64,000 nt of DNA, from positions 62,001 through 126,000 of the forward strand of contig NZ_JAGGNW010000006.1 of the NCBI RefSeq assembly GCF_018614875.1. The letters are read 5' to 3'. Origin of the DNA: Variovorax paradoxus. Its GTDB lineage: Bacteria; Pseudomonadota; Gammaproteobacteria; Burkholderiales; Burkholderiaceae_C. The notes under the pieces are model-generated. The model was not told the origin of the DNA. It saw nothing but the letters and a program-made list of their open reading frames with translations, and ran no database searches. A program made the translations under genes and the position numbers. Positions 17,605-27,159 of this stretch are shown piece after piece. Every line of letters begins with the position of its first letter. Positions within the stretch are counted from its first letter, which is position 1.

Positions 17605-20600
17605 TCAAGACTTCCCCGGGCATGAGAAGCCGTTCATCTGATGCAGGCGCAGCGGGTTGTAGACGCTGTTCGCGGTCACCGCGAGCACCACCTTCCTGCC
17701 TTGCAGGTCGAAGGTCGCGTTGAACGATTCGGGTGCGCTGCCCGACGAGATCGAGGCCTTGTCGAAGAGCCGGTGCAGCGCCCATGGCCCTTCGGTGACG
17801 ATGCCGCCGGCCGGCGTGCCGCTGGCGGTCGTCACCTGCAGCCGCACCTGGTTGCTGTTGCGCGGGCCGGGCCACTTGACGGTGCTGGGCGCCTGCGGCC
17901 CGTGCGCGTAGCGCACCGTCTGGCCGTCGATGTCGAGCGTGAACTGGCTGATGGCGGCGTCCATGTCCTCGGGCCGGATGTCGATGGTGAACGAGGGCGT
18001 GCGCCCGCCGGCCATGCCCATGAAGAACACGTCGCGGATGGCCTGCGCCTTCTGGAACGAATCAAGATAGGCCGAGCGCCCCGGCGAGCTGCCGTCGACG
18101 CCCTTCTTGAAGGCCCACGGGTTGACGGAGGTATCGACCTGCGAGGCCAGGTTCTTCTGGAAGAAATCGTCCATCATGCCGCCCGGCGCGAACAGCTGCG
18201 CGAAGTCGCCGGCCGCCACGTCGCGGTTCGAGCCGCGCGAGAACGGGTAGCGCCCCGCGATGGCCTGGTTGCAGAACTGCCCGATGGTGGCGGCGGCGTT
18301 CTGCCCGATGTTCTGCCGCGTCACCGCCGCCGCCTTGGACGACGCGGTGGCCGAGAGATCGTTCAGCATGCCCTGGAACGGCACCGGCAGGCGGCCCGCC
18401 TCGGCCTGCACCTTGGTGACCGCATCGCTGGACGGTGGGATGTTGCCGCTGCGCAATGCGGTGTCGGTGGCGGTAAGAAAAGTGTAGAGCTCGTTGATGA
18501 GCGCGGCGGTCGCGTCGATGGGCGCCTGCCCGCCGGCCTTGGGCGCGGTGACCATGCGGCGCAGCGGCGCAAAGTGGTTGTCCACCAGCGATTCGGGGCG
18601 GTCCGGCACGGTGTTGCGGCGCTGGCTGCCCTCGGGCTGCCCGATGAGCTGCTCGATGCGCTCGCGCGTGCTGGCCACGCGGTTCTGCGCCTGGTCGAGC
18701 AGGCTGCGCGTGGCCTCGTCGTGGTTGCGCAGCAGGTCGGTTTCGCGCGCCGCGCCGCGGATCAGGCGCGACATCGGCGATTCGCTGGTGGAGAGCACGC
18801 GCGTCATCTGGATGCTCTGCAGCAGCGAGCGGCTGTCGGCCAGGCGAACGTCGGTCAGGTACTCGTCCCAGACCCGGATGTAGTCGGTGAGATAGAGCCG
18901 GCGCACTTCGCGCAGCAGCAGCTCGCGCGAGGTGATGTCGGTCATGCCCGGCGCGCGGATCTGCAGCACCCAGCGGTCTTCCTGTTCGAGCGCGAGCGTG
19001 GTCTCCGCCATGCGCTTGTCGAAGATGTCCCAGTAGCCGCGGTAGGTGAAGAGCGTGGGGATGCCGTCGGTCAGCGGCTTGCCGCTCGCGCGCTTGATCA
19101 CCAGCGCAGACTCGGCCCCCGCCGCCTCCGCAATGCTGAAGGCGTTGGGCGGGCTGGTCTGCAGCAGGATGCGCCGCAGCCGCGCATAGGAGCGCTGCGC
19201 CAGCGGCACACCGGCCAGGCGGGCTCGCGTCTCGGTGATGAGCCGGTCGTCCTTGGCGAAGGGCGAGGTCACCACGCGTTGCGCGAACAGCGTCTGCAGG
19301 TGCGACTCGAGGTGGGCGCGCTGCTCGCGCGTGAGGCCGGCGCCGATCTTGCGGTCCACGTCGGTGAGCAGCCAGGCTTGGAGAAAGTCGGCGTCGTAGC
19401 GCTCCGCGTCGTACAGCATGAGGTAGGCCTTGAGCGCCTCGTAGCTGTATTCGGCGTCGGTCTTGGAGGCCTCGCGCAGCGCCTGCTCCACGCGCTGCGC
19501 GGCCTGCGGAAGCAGCACGCTTTCGAGCGCACGCTGGTAGACGCCGTCGGTCGCGGCCTGGAGCTTCTCGCCCTGGTAGAGGCCGAAGCGGTGGCTCACG
19601 GGCGGGTCGCCGATGTCGAACTGGCTCGACCTGGGCAGGTCGCGCAGGCGGTCGAGCACCGGCAGCGAGCTGGCGATGTCGCTGTTGGCATCGACCACCG
19701 TCGGCAGCTCGCCGCGCACTGCGGCCTTGTTGAAGGCGCGGGCGTTGTTGTCGACCTCGGCCACGTAGTCGCGGTTGTTGCGCCAGCTGTTCACGCAGGC
19801 GCCCAGCACCACCACCAGCAGCACGCCGATGAGGCCATAGCCCGCCAGGTCGATGGCCCGCTTGCGCCGGTACCAGCGCAGGTTGGTGCCGGCCACGCCC
19901 GCGTCGCGGAAGATCACCTGCTGCAGCAGTTCCTTCAGGAAGTAGCTCTTGCCCGGACCCGGTGGCGGCGCGGGCGGCGCGTTGACCTGCAGGTAGCGCT
20001 TGATCGCGCCCATCACGCGGTCGAAGGCCGTGCCCTCCTGCGTGCCGCTGGTGAAATACACGCCGCGCAGCATCGGCGCGACTTCGAACTTCGAAGGATT
20101 GAACACGTCGGCCAGGAAGGTGCCGAGGATGTCCTCGAAGCTCGCGAACTGCTGCGGCAGCAGGTAGGCCTGCGCGCGGCGCAACTGGTCGGGCTCGGCC
20201 GCCAGCAGCTCCGGCAGGCGCTCGTCCAGGCGCTGGTGCAGCAGCTTGTATTCCTGGTGGAAGCGCTCGCGCAGGTCGGCCTTGGCGGGGTCCGCCGGAT
20301 TGGCATCGATCGGAAACGTGAAGCCCCACACCTGCGAGCGCTCGGCCCGGCCCAGCGAGCCGAAATATTCGTTGAAGCCGGCCAGCAGGTCGGTCTTGGT
20401 GACCAGCACGTACACCGGAAAATCGATGCCCAGTCCGTTGCGCAGTTCGAGCAGCCGCTTGCGCAGCGCCATGGCGTGGCGCGCGCGCTGCGCATCGTCG
20501 GCCAGCGGCAGGTCGGCAATGCTGATGGTGAGGATGGCGCCGTTGATCGGCTGGCGCGGCCTGAACTTCTTCAGCAGGTCGAGGAAGCCCTTCCACTCGC

Positions 20601-21240
20601 CCTCGTCGGTTTCGCGGTTGCTCTCGTGCGTGGTGTAGCGCCCGGCGGTGTCGATCAGCACCGCCTCGTTGGTGAACCACCAGTCGCAATTGCGCGTGCC
20701 GCCGATGCCGCGCACCGCGGCCTTGCCGAGCTGGTCGGCGAGCGGAAAGTCGAGGTCGGAATTGACCAGCGCGGTGGTCTTGCCCGAGCCCGGTGCGCCG
20801 ATGAAGATGTACCAGGGCAACTGGTACAGGTACTGGCGGTCGAACACCGAGAAGCGGCCCGCGGCCTTGCCGTCTGCGCCCGCGCCGAAGCGCATGTTCT
20901 TCAGGATGGCCGTGGCGTCGGTGAAGCCGCTTTGCAGCTCCTTGATCTCAGGCGCGTCCTCGGGCTTGGCGGCCTTCTCCTTGGGGGATGGCGTGCGCAG
21001 CTGGTTGAGCAGCTGCGCATTGAGGCGCCGCTCGCGCCACTTGCGGTACAGCACCCGTGCGATCCAGATCGCGAACATCAGCGCGATGACCACGATGCGC
21101 ACGAACTCGCTTTCGAACGGCCGGTAGCGGCCCACCGCGATGACGGGGCCGATGACCCAGATCAGGAACGCAACGGCCAGGAGCCCGAGAAAGACCCAGA
21201 GGTCGCGGCTCACGAGGAAACGGAAGATCGCGCGCAGCAT
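17605..21240 (-). CDS. tssM: T6SS membrane-complex protein TssM (IcmF)
   Basis: 1211 residues. Two N-terminal membrane helices (~12-32, 45-63), a cytoplasmic NTPase domain with Walker A GAPGSGKT (148-155), a third helix near 470-490 (GLIGVLLVVVLGACV), then the large periplasmic part ending in the conserved C-terminal TssM domain that contacts the TssJ lipoprotein. Length is normal for the family. Its start overlaps the tssL stop (TGATG), and tagF follows directly. Confidence 0.95.
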   Translation of the reverse strand: MLRAIFRFLVSRDLWVFLGLLAVAFLIWVIGPVIAVGRYRPFESEFVRIVVIALMFAIWIARVLYRKWRERRLNAQLLNQLRTPSPKEKAAKPEDAPEIKELQSGFTDATAILKNMRFGAGADGKAAGRFSVFDRQYLYQLPWYIFIGAPGSGKTTALVNSDLDFPLADQLGKAAVRGIGGTRNCDWWFTNEAVLIDTAGRYTTHESNRETDEGEWKGFLDLLKKFRPRQPINGAILTISIADLPLADDAQRARHAMALRKRLLELRNGLGIDFPVYVLVTKTDLLAGFNEYFGSLGRAERSQVWGFTFPIDANPADPAKADLRERFHQEYKLLHQRLDERLPELLAAEPDQLRRAQAYLLPQQFASFEDILGTFLADVFNPSKFEVAPMLRGVYFTSGTQEGTAFDRVMGAIKRYLQVNAPPAPPPGPGKSYFLKELLQQVIFRDAGVAGTNLRWYRRKRAIDLAGYGLIGVLLVVVLGACVNSWRNNRDYVAEVDNNARAFNKAAVRGELPTVVDANSDIASSLPVLDRLRDLPRSSQFDIGDPPVSHRFGLYQGEKLQAATDGVYQRALESVLLPQAAQRVEQALREASKTDAEYSYEALKAYLMLYDAERYDADFLQAWLLTDVDRKIGAGLTREQRAHLESHLQTLFAQRVVTSPFAKDDRLITETRARLAGVPLAQRSYARLRRILLQTSPPNAFSIAEAAGAESALVIKRASGKPLTDGIPTLFTYRGYWDIFDKRMAETTLALEQEDRWVLQIRAPGMTDITSRELLLREVRRLYLTDYIRVWDEYLTDVRLADSRSLLQSIQMTRVLSTSESPMSRLIRGAARETDLLRNHDEATRSLLDQAQNRVASTRERIEQLIGQPEGSQRRNTVPDRPESLVDNHFAPLRRMVTAPKAGGQAPIDATAALINELYTFLTATDTALRSGNIPPSSDAVTKVQAEAGRLPVPFQGMLNDLSATASSKAAAVTRQNIGQNAAATIGQFCNQAIAGRYPFSRGSNRDVAAGDFAQLFAPGGMMDDFFQKNLASQVDTSVNPWAFKKGVDGSSPGRSAYLDSFQKAQAIRDVFFMGMAGGRTPSFTIDIRPEDMDAAISQFTLDIDGQTVRYAHGPQAPSTVKWPGPRNSNQVRLQVTTASGTPAGGIVTEGPWALHRLFDKASISSGSAPESFNATFDLQGRKVVLAVTANSVYNPLRLHQMNGFSCPGKS

Positions 21241-22613
21241 CAGCGGGTTCCTCCCTGCGCTGCCGCTGCGGCGCCGGCCACGGGCGCCACCAGCAGCGTC
21301 ACCTCGACACGCCGGTTGCGCGCACGGTTGGCCGGCGAGTCATTGGGCGCCAGGGGATCGGCGTCGCCGCGGCCTTCGGCGCGCAGGCGCTCGGGCCGGG
21401 TGACGCGCGTGGCGATCATCTTCTTGACCGCGTCGGCACGCGCCTGCGAGAGCTGCCAGTTGGACGGGAAGCGCACGCTGCGAATCGGCTGGTCGTCGCT
21501 GAAGCCGCTGACGAGCACGTTGCCTTCCACCGAATTGAGCGCGTCGGCCACGCGCGCGAGCACGGGCGCATAGCGGTCGAGCACGCGGTCGGAGCCCGAT
21601 GCGAACAGGCCGTCGCCGCGCAGCACCACCACGCTGCGGTCGGCCTCGTCGCGCACCGTCAAGAGGCCGTCGCGGATCTCGGGTTCGAGAAAGCGCTGCA
21701 GGCGCGGCTGCGGCGCGGCCGCAACGGCCACGGCGCGCTGCGTCTGCGGCAGGCGCACCGCGTTGACCGCGGCAAACGCGCCGTCGGAGCGACTGGCCAG
21801 GCTGAAGGTGAGCACCCCGAACACCAGCACCAGCAGCACCGCCGCCACCGCGCCCACGGCCCACAGCGGCACCCAGTGGCGCGTGCGGCGCACCGGCGCG
21901 CTCGCGTCCTGCCAGTGCGGCGACAGCGGCACGGCAATTTCGCCCCGCGCCTGGCGAATGATCTGCAGCAACCGCTGCTTGAGTGTCTCGAGCTGCGTGC
22001 GGCCGTTGTCGATGACGCGGAAGCGCCCTTCGAACCCCATCGCCAGGCAGAAATAGATGAGCTCGATCAGCTGCAGGTGCTGCTGCGGGTTCTGCACCAG
22101 GCGCGACAGCAGCTGGAAGAATTTCTCGCCGCCCCAGGTTTCGTTGTGGAACATCACGAGCAGGCTCTGCGACGACCAGATGCTGCCGCCCCATGGCGTG
22201 AGCGCCGCCGCCTCGTCGACCGCGGTGCACAGGCAGTAGCGCGCGCCGATGATCACCTCGGGCGCAATGCCGCTTTGCTGCGCGCGCGTTTCGAAGCGCC
22301 TGACCTCGTCGACCAGGTGCTCGCGCAACTGCGCGGGCGCATCGTGGTGGCCGGTGGCGCGGATCTGCGGGATCAGGTCGAGCAGCGGGTTGGCCGCCGC
22401 GACCAGCGGGTTGTTGCCGGCCAGCGCCGTGTCGCCCGCATGCGGACGGCGGGCGTCATGCCATGCGGTGAATGACTGGGGCTGCTGCTGCCCGGCGCCG
22501 CGCGACGCCACGTCCGCCGGATTGCCGCTGCTGCCGTTGTTGTTGGCGCCGCCGCCCGGATTGGGTGGCACGAAGCCTCCCGGGCCGACGGCCATGTCGT
22601 TGACACCGTTCAT
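21240..22613 (-). CDS. tssL: T6SS membrane-complex protein TssL with OmpA-like C-terminus
   Basis: 457 residues from the ATG at 22613. A Gly/Asn-rich head (~10-45), a DotU domain (~68-225) with the conserved ARYCLCTAVDEA and WSSQSLLVMFHNETWGG, a single membrane helix (~248-271), and a periplasmic OmpA-type peptidoglycan-binding domain (~320-450) ending in NRARNRRVEVTL. This is the extended TssL variant that anchors the complex to the cell wall without a separate TagL. It lies eight bases after tssK. Confidence 0.94.
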   Translation of the reverse strand: MNGVNDMAVGPGGFVPPNPGGGANNNGSSGNPADVASRGAGQQQPQSFTAWHDARRPHAGDTALAGNNPLVAAANPLLDLIPQIRATGHHDAPAQLREHLVDEVRRFETRAQQSGIAPEVIIGARYCLCTAVDEAAALTPWGGSIWSSQSLLVMFHNETWGGEKFFQLLSRLVQNPQQHLQLIELIYFCLAMGFEGRFRVIDNGRTQLETLKQRLLQIIRQARGEIAVPLSPHWQDASAPVRRTRHWVPLWAVGAVAAVLLVLVFGVLTFSLASRSDGAFAAVNAVRLPQTQRAVAVAAAPQPRLQRFLEPEIRDGLLTVRDEADRSVVVLRGDGLFASGSDRVLDRYAPVLARVADALNSVEGNVLVSGFSDDQPIRSVRFPSNWQLSQARADAVKKMIATRVTRPERLRAEGRGDADPLAPNDSPANRARNRRVEVTLLVAPVAGAAAAAQGGTR

Positions 22614-22621
22614 AAGGTCCT

Positions 22622-23998
22622 TCACGGACGAATTGCCCAGAACTCCATGGCCAGGCCCGGGAAGTCGCCGGCCAGGTGCATTGCAACGCCGCCCGATTTT
22701 TCGAGCTGGCGCCACATGTCGCCGCTCTTGTCGAGTTCGAAATAGTGATAGCCCGCGTTGTAGGGAATCTGGCGCGGCGCCACCGGCAGCGGCCGCACCG
22801 CCACGCCGGGCAGTTGCAGCTGCACCAGGTCGCGGATGCGCTCCACCGAACCGATCTTGACCTGCGTCGGAAAGCGCTGCTGGATGGCATCGGCGGGCAG
22901 GTCGGCATGTACCGCGAGCACGAAGCCCGCGTTGCGCACGAGCACCGGATCGGGCATGCGGCCCACGCGCACGCCATGGCTGCGCTCCTCGAGCTCGATG
23001 GCGATGGCGCTCTGCTCGAGCACGGCCGAGAGCGAGCGCCGCAGCTCTTCCATCAGCGGCCGGATGCTGCCGTTGAGGTTGTCGTGGTCGTACTTCGGCC
23101 ACACCACCGGGCGCCGCGTGGGCGACGTGTGCGTGGCGAGATGGCAGGCCAGCTTGAGCCAGTCGACGAACAGCTGCTCGGGGTGCACCTGCACCGCCTG
23201 CTGCGCATGCCAGGTCAGTGCGAGATAGCGATTGACGAGTTCGAGCAGAAGAAAGTCGGAGACTTCACTCACGCCGCCGCGGCCGGGCTGCGAGAGCCGC
23301 GAGGCCAGGGCCTCGGAGCGCTGCGTGAGTAGGCCGTGCAGTTCGGCGACCATGCTGCGCAGCATGGGGTGCGCCGACGCATCGAGCACCGGCGGAATGT
23401 AGTTGGCATCGACCACCAGCTTGTGGTCGGTGCGCCGCTCGATGACGCGCACCGCGCCAATGGCCTGCCACTCCGCCGTGAGCGACGATGCGCGCGCAAG
23501 GCGCAGGCGCGGCTTCGCAAGCTGCAGCACCGCCGGGCCGAGCGCCACCGAATTGCCGTCGGCCACCTCGCGCTCGATCACGCCGAAGCGTGCGGCCGAG
23601 CCCTCGTCGTCCGCGAAGATGATCTCTTCGCTGGCGGTGCGGCGCAGCGGCAACGCCAGCACGATGAGCTCATCGGTCAGGTCGTTCGGCACTTCGTAAG
23701 GCAGCGGCGCATCTTCGGCGCCGAACGCGAACGGCGTGCCGTCGGGCAGCACGCCGGCGCCGCCGAGCAGCGACACACGGCCGAGCGCGAAGGCATCGCG
23801 ATCGATGTCCAGGTGGAGCCATCCCCAATAGGCACCTTGCAGGCCCGCGGTACGGCGCGTGACGTACTGCTCGACATAGCGCTCCAGTTGCTGGAAATGC
23901 TGCGGCCTCAGGTACATGCCTTCGGACCACACCACGCGATTCGCCAATGCCTGCGGAAGGGCGCCCTGTTTGCCGGCGCCCGGATTGCGAACTGTCAC
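22622..23998 (-). CDS. tssK: T6SS baseplate protein TssK
   Basis: 458 residues. The N-terminal VVWSEGMYLRPQHFQQLERY is the diagnostic TssK segment; the length is standard (~440-460). TssK trimers link the baseplate to TssL and TssM. The start is taken as the GTG at 23998, six bases after GGAGG; a TTG immediately before it (24001) is too close to the site. It is separated from tssJ by about 160 bases. Confidence 0.94.
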   Translation of the reverse strand: MTVRNPGAGKQGALPQALANRVVWSEGMYLRPQHFQQLERYVEQYVTRRTAGLQGAYWGWLHLDIDRDAFALGRVSLLGGAGVLPDGTPFAFGAEDAPLPYEVPNDLTDELIVLALPLRRTASEEIIFADDEGSAARFGVIEREVADGNSVALGPAVLQLAKPRLRLARASSLTAEWQAIGAVRVIERRTDHKLVVDANYIPPVLDASAHPMLRSMVAELHGLLTQRSEALASRLSQPGRGGVSEVSDFLLLELVNRYLALTWHAQQAVQVHPEQLFVDWLKLACHLATHTSPTRRPVVWPKYDHDNLNGSIRPLMEELRRSLSAVLEQSAIAIELEERSHGVRVGRMPDPVLVRNAGFVLAVHADLPADAIQQRFPTQVKIGSVERIRDLVQLQLPGVAVRPLPVAPRQIPYNAGYHYFELDKSGDMWRQLEKSGGVAMHLAGDFPGLAMEFWAIRP

Positions 23999-24118
23999 CA
24001 AAGAACCTCCTGGGGAGTGCCCACACTGAAGCGGGAGGTGCTTGTTGGCGACCTCCCGATGGATTCGGCTTTTCTCTGATGCTACACGGCGCTTCTTACG
24101 TTTTGCACCGCATTTCGC

Positions 24119-24140
24119 GTGCGAATTTCTCGCACTTTTT
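24119..24140 (+). terminator. Orphan stem-loop with T tract between tssJ and tssK
   Basis: GTGCGA-atttc-TCGCAC followed by TTTTT reads as an intrinsic terminator on the plus strand, yet no plus-strand gene lies upstream. On the minus strand it lies 20 bases beyond the tssJ stop without a T tract. It may partly separate tssJ from tssK or block antisense transcription. Confidence 0.3.
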
Positions 24141-24159
24141 AACTACAAACGCCGTGAAA

Positions 24160-24675
24160 TTAACGACTTGGTAGTAACTCGATGCCGCTCTTGCGGATCG
24201 CGATACGCACAGCTTGCTCGCTCGGAGAAAACTGCCACACCTTGTACAGGTTGGTCTGCTTCGGCTCCTTGAGCGGCAGCACGATGCGCCAGCGCGCGGC
24301 TTCGAGCTTGCGGTAGCCGGCAATGATGCCGATGGCACGCGAATCGAGCCCTGCCTCGCGCTTGAAGACGCGCTCTTCGCCGCTGCGCATGATGGCCTGG
24401 TCGGCATTCACGAGTTCCGTCGAAAGCGTTTCGCGATCGCGGTCCTGTAGTGCAAAGTAGTCTGCCGTCTCGAAGTTACCGGAAGATTTCAGCTCGAAGA
24501 CCTTGATGAGAATGGGCGCTGGCTGCCCGCGTCCGTCGGGGTTGACGCCCTCGTCGATCCTGATAGTCACGGCGTAGGGCGTGGGCAATGACTTCGCAGT
24601 CGATGCGCATCCACTGAGGCCCCCGAGCAACGGTGCAGTTGCAAGTGCGCCTTGAAGCAGGGTTCGTCGATGCAT
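24160..24675 (-). CDS. tssJ: T6SS outer-membrane lipoprotein TssJ
   Basis: 171 residues. The signal peptide carries a twin arginine (HRRTLLQGAL) and the lipobox LSGC at residue 23. The body follows the TssJ beta-sandwich pattern: PILIKVFELKSSGNFETADY near the first third and KSGIELL at the end. TssJ sits at the inner face of the outer membrane and caps the TssM periplasmic domain. It is the first gene of the minus-strand tssJKLM-tagF-kinase set and is divergent from tssQ. Confidence 0.93.
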   Translation of the reverse strand: MHRRTLLQGALATAPLLGGLSGCASTAKSLPTPYAVTIRIDEGVNPDGRGQPAPILIKVFELKSSGNFETADYFALQDRDRETLSTELVNADQAIMRSGEERVFKREAGLDSRAIGIIAGYRKLEAARWRIVLPLKEPKQTNLYKVWQFSPSEQAVRIAIRKSGIELLPSR

Positions 24676-24805
24676 GAGATCTTCCTCGGAGGTTCGCGGC
24701 CTATATTATCGAAGTCGTGCGCACGAACCGCGTCGCATCGCGTGCCTGTCGCATGACAGCGGCACACTATCTGAAGCATTGCCTTTTGCAAGGTAGGAGA
24801 GAAGA

Positions 24806-25207
24806 TTGAAGTCATGTCTGCCTACTTTGGCGTTCACCTTATTTCTGGTCGCTGGTTGCACGACCACGCCCCCACCCGAATCGCCGCAACCCGAACGCCT
24901 GAGCCAGCAAGTGGCGCGCAGCACGCTCGAACGCGCGCAACAGGCCTATGACGAGGGCGACTACGCCAAGACCATCACCACGCTCAAGAGCGGTGGCTCG
25001 GTGTTCGAGGCCGCGGAGCCCGCCACGCGGCTCGATGCCATGAAGCTCGAGGCGTTCAGCTATTGCGTGGCCAACCAGGTGCCCGAATGCCGCGCGCAAT
25101 TCCGCAAGCTCATCGATGTGTTCCCGAACTTCGACCTCACCGTTGCCGAGCGCAAGCATCCGGTGTGGGGCCCTGCCTTCGAGGCCGCCAAGCGAATGAA
25201 GCGCTGA
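24806..25207 (+). CDS. tssQ: TssQ-family T6SS-associated lipoprotein
   Basis: 133 residues from a TTG at 24806 with AGGTAGGAGAG upstream; no in-frame ATG fits. Lipobox LVAGC (Cys near residue 18), then a Thr/Pro-rich spacer and a helical, TPR-like body (LERAQQAYDEGDYAKTITTL). The C-terminal HPVWGPAFEAAKR is the conserved tail of TssQ proteins, which occur with TagH/PppA in betaproteobacterial systems. Its exact role is unknown; a periplasmic stabiliser is likely. First gene of the plus-strand tssQ-tagH-pppA operon. Confidence 0.8.
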   Translation: MKSCLPTLAFTLFLVAGCTTTPPPESPQPERLSQQVARSTLERAQQAYDEGDYAKTITTLKSGGSVFEAAEPATRLDAMKLEAFSYCVANQVPECRAQFRKLIDVFPNFDLTVAERKHPVWGPAFEAAKRMKR

Positions 25208-25224
25208 TCGAACATGGAGATGCC

Positions 25225-27159
25225 ATGCGTTGGACGGTGATCGAACATGCCGGCAAGCCGGTGACCGCGGGGCCTTCGGCCTTGCTTGCGGCACCCGGCG
25301 GAACCATCGGGCGCAGCCCCGACAACCACCTGGTGCTGCCCGACGAACAGCGCCAGATCTCGCGCCTGCAGGCCACCGTGCGCTTCGAGGACGGCGGCGT
25401 GACGGTGCTGCGCAACATGAGCGCGGTGCTGCCCATCGGCGTCAACGGACGCACGCTGCAGCACGAGCAGGAATCGCCGGTCGCCGACGGCGACCGGGTG
25501 ACCATCGGGAGCTATGTGCTGGAGGCGGCGAGCGGGCAGCGCGCCGTGCCGGTCGAGCCCGCCGCACCCCTGGTGGCGGCAGCACCGCCGCCGGCCGCGC
25601 CTGTGCGCAACGCACCGCCGGCCAGCGCAATGGCGCAAGCGCCGATGGACTCGCTGCTGCCGGCGGCACCCGTTTCCGATGTGTTCTCCGACCTCTTCGG
25701 CGCGGGCGCGCTGCCGATCGGCGACACGCAGCCCGTGACCGTGGCGATGCCTGCGCCGGCCATGCCGGCAGCGCCGCCTGCCGAAGCATTCGCCGCCGCG
25801 CCGGTGCCCACGACGTCACCATCGCCATCGCCATCGCCAGCCCCATCGCCGGCAAGCACTCAGCCGGGCGCCCCGCAGATCCCCTCCGCCGCCGATTGGG
25901 ATGCCATCCTCGCGAATGCGCCGCGCCGCGAGGCGAGCGCTTCCGAGCCCATGCCCGACCCGATGGCGCACGAGCCTTTCGAGCTGCCCTCGCAGGCACG
26001 CAGGAACCCGGTCGATCCGCTGGCCGAGCTGAATCCGCGTGCGGAAGACGACATGTCCGACGTGGCGCTCAAGCGCGGCATGGACCCGCTGTCCTTCTTT
26101 GCCGCCGACAACAACGCGCCCTCACCGCTTTCCGATCCGCGTCCCACCGCGCTGACTCACGACGATCCGCTCGGCGACGTGCATCCGGCGGTCGACCTGC
26201 TGGCCAGGCCAGCGGCCCCGCAGGGGTACAGCCAGTCGAACCATGCGCGCGAAGTGGCGGCGCAGTTCAGGCCGCCGAACCCGGTGGCCTTCGATCCCCC
26301 GGCTGCGAAACCGATCGAGGCGCAGGTGCCCGCGCCGACCGAACCGCCAACGCCACCGGCACCGACACCGACACCGGCACCGGCACCGGCACCGGCAGCA
26401 TCGGTGCCGCTTACAGCCGCCCGCGAGGACATTGCGCCGCCTGCAAAGGCCGCGCCGCCTGAACCGCCCGCACCGGAACCGAAGCCCGCTGCTGCGCCCC
26501 CGCCGGTGGCCGCGCAGACAGCCCCTGTCGCAGCGCCGCCAACGGCGCCATCCTCCTCGGACGAACTCTTCAAGGCCTTTCTCGAAGGCGCCGGCGTGCC
26601 CGACGTGGCGGGCCAGCAGCCGCTGGACGCCGAAGCCATGCGGCGCCTCGGCCGGCTCATGCGCGCGTTCACCGACGGCACCATCGAACTGCTCTCGTCG
26701 CGCGCCATGCTCAAGCGAGAAGTGCGCGCCGAGATCACGATGATCGTCGAGGAAGAGAACAACCCCTTCAAGATCCTGCCCAACGGACGCGCCGTGCTGA
26801 TGCAGATGTTCGGTGCCCGCATGCCCGGTTTCCTGTCGCCCGAAGCGGCCGTGCACGACGCGCTCGGCGACCTGCAGTCGCATCAGCTCGGCATGGTGGC
26901 CGGCATGCGCGCGGCGCTGCTCACGGTGCTGAAGCGCTTCGATCCCGCGGCGCTGAACAGCGCCACGCCGCACGACGGCGGACTGGGCGAGAAGCTGCTG
27001 CCCGGGGGCCGCGAGGCGCGCCTGTGGCGCCAATTGCAGAAGCTGCATGCCGAGACCACGGCCGCCGTCGAGGACGATTTCCAGGCCGTCTTCGGCCGGG
27101 CCTTCCAGCAGGCCTACGACAAGGAAATGGAACGCTTGAAGGAGGCGCGCCGTGCTTGA
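25225..27159 (+). CDS. tagH: T6SS FHA-domain protein TagH
   Basis: 644 residues from the ATG at 25225 behind GGAG. FHA domain ~1-100 (GRSPDNHLVLPD ... ISRLQATVRF), which reads phosphothreonine. A long low-complexity Pro/Ala/Thr linker follows (~105-460), including a PAPTPTPAPA repeat. The C-terminal ~190 residues (LFKAFLEGAGVPD ... NPFKILPNGRAVL) match the conserved domain of T6SS FHA proteins. It is the expected target of the kinase at 14711-16846 and works with PppA, whose start overlaps its stop by eight bases. Confidence 0.92.
   Translation: MRWTVIEHAGKPVTAGPSALLAAPGGTIGRSPDNHLVLPDEQRQISRLQATVRFEDGGVTVLRNMSAVLPIGVNGRTLQHEQESPVADGDRVTIGSYVLEAASGQRAVPVEPAAPLVAAAPPPAAPVRNAPPASAMAQAPMDSLLPAAPVSDVFSDLFGAGALPIGDTQPVTVAMPAPAMPAAPPAEAFAAAPVPTTSPSPSPSPAPSPASTQPGAPQIPSAADWDAILANAPRREASASEPMPDPMAHEPFELPSQARRNPVDPLAELNPRAEDDMSDVALKRGMDPLSFFAADNNAPSPLSDPRPTALTHDDPLGDVHPAVDLLARPAAPQGYSQSNHAREVAAQFRPPNPVAFDPPAAKPIEAQVPAPTEPPTPPAPTPTPAPAPAPAASVPLTAAREDIAPPAKAAPPEPPAPEPKPAAAPPPVAAQTAPVAAPPTAPSSSDELFKAFLEGAGVPDVAGQQPLDAEAMRRLGRLMRAFTDGTIELLSSRAMLKREVRAEITMIVEEENNPFKILPNGRAVLMQMFGARMPGFLSPEAAVHDALGDLQSHQLGMVAGMRAALLTVLKRFDPAALNSATPHDGGLGEKLLPGGREARLWRQLQKLHAETTAAVEDDFQAVFGRAFQQAYDKEMERLKEARRA

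Noticed and set aside
17641-21573. A 1310-codon open frame on the plus strand opposite tssM and tssL
   Set aside because: High-GC shadow: composition is Arg/Ala/His-rich with no family motifs, and the minus strand carries clear TssM and TssL signatures.
26340-26400. Short tandem repeats (ACCGGC/ACCGAC units)
   Set aside because: In-frame Pro/Ala/Thr linker of TagH; low-complexity coding, not a separate repeat element or CRISPR.
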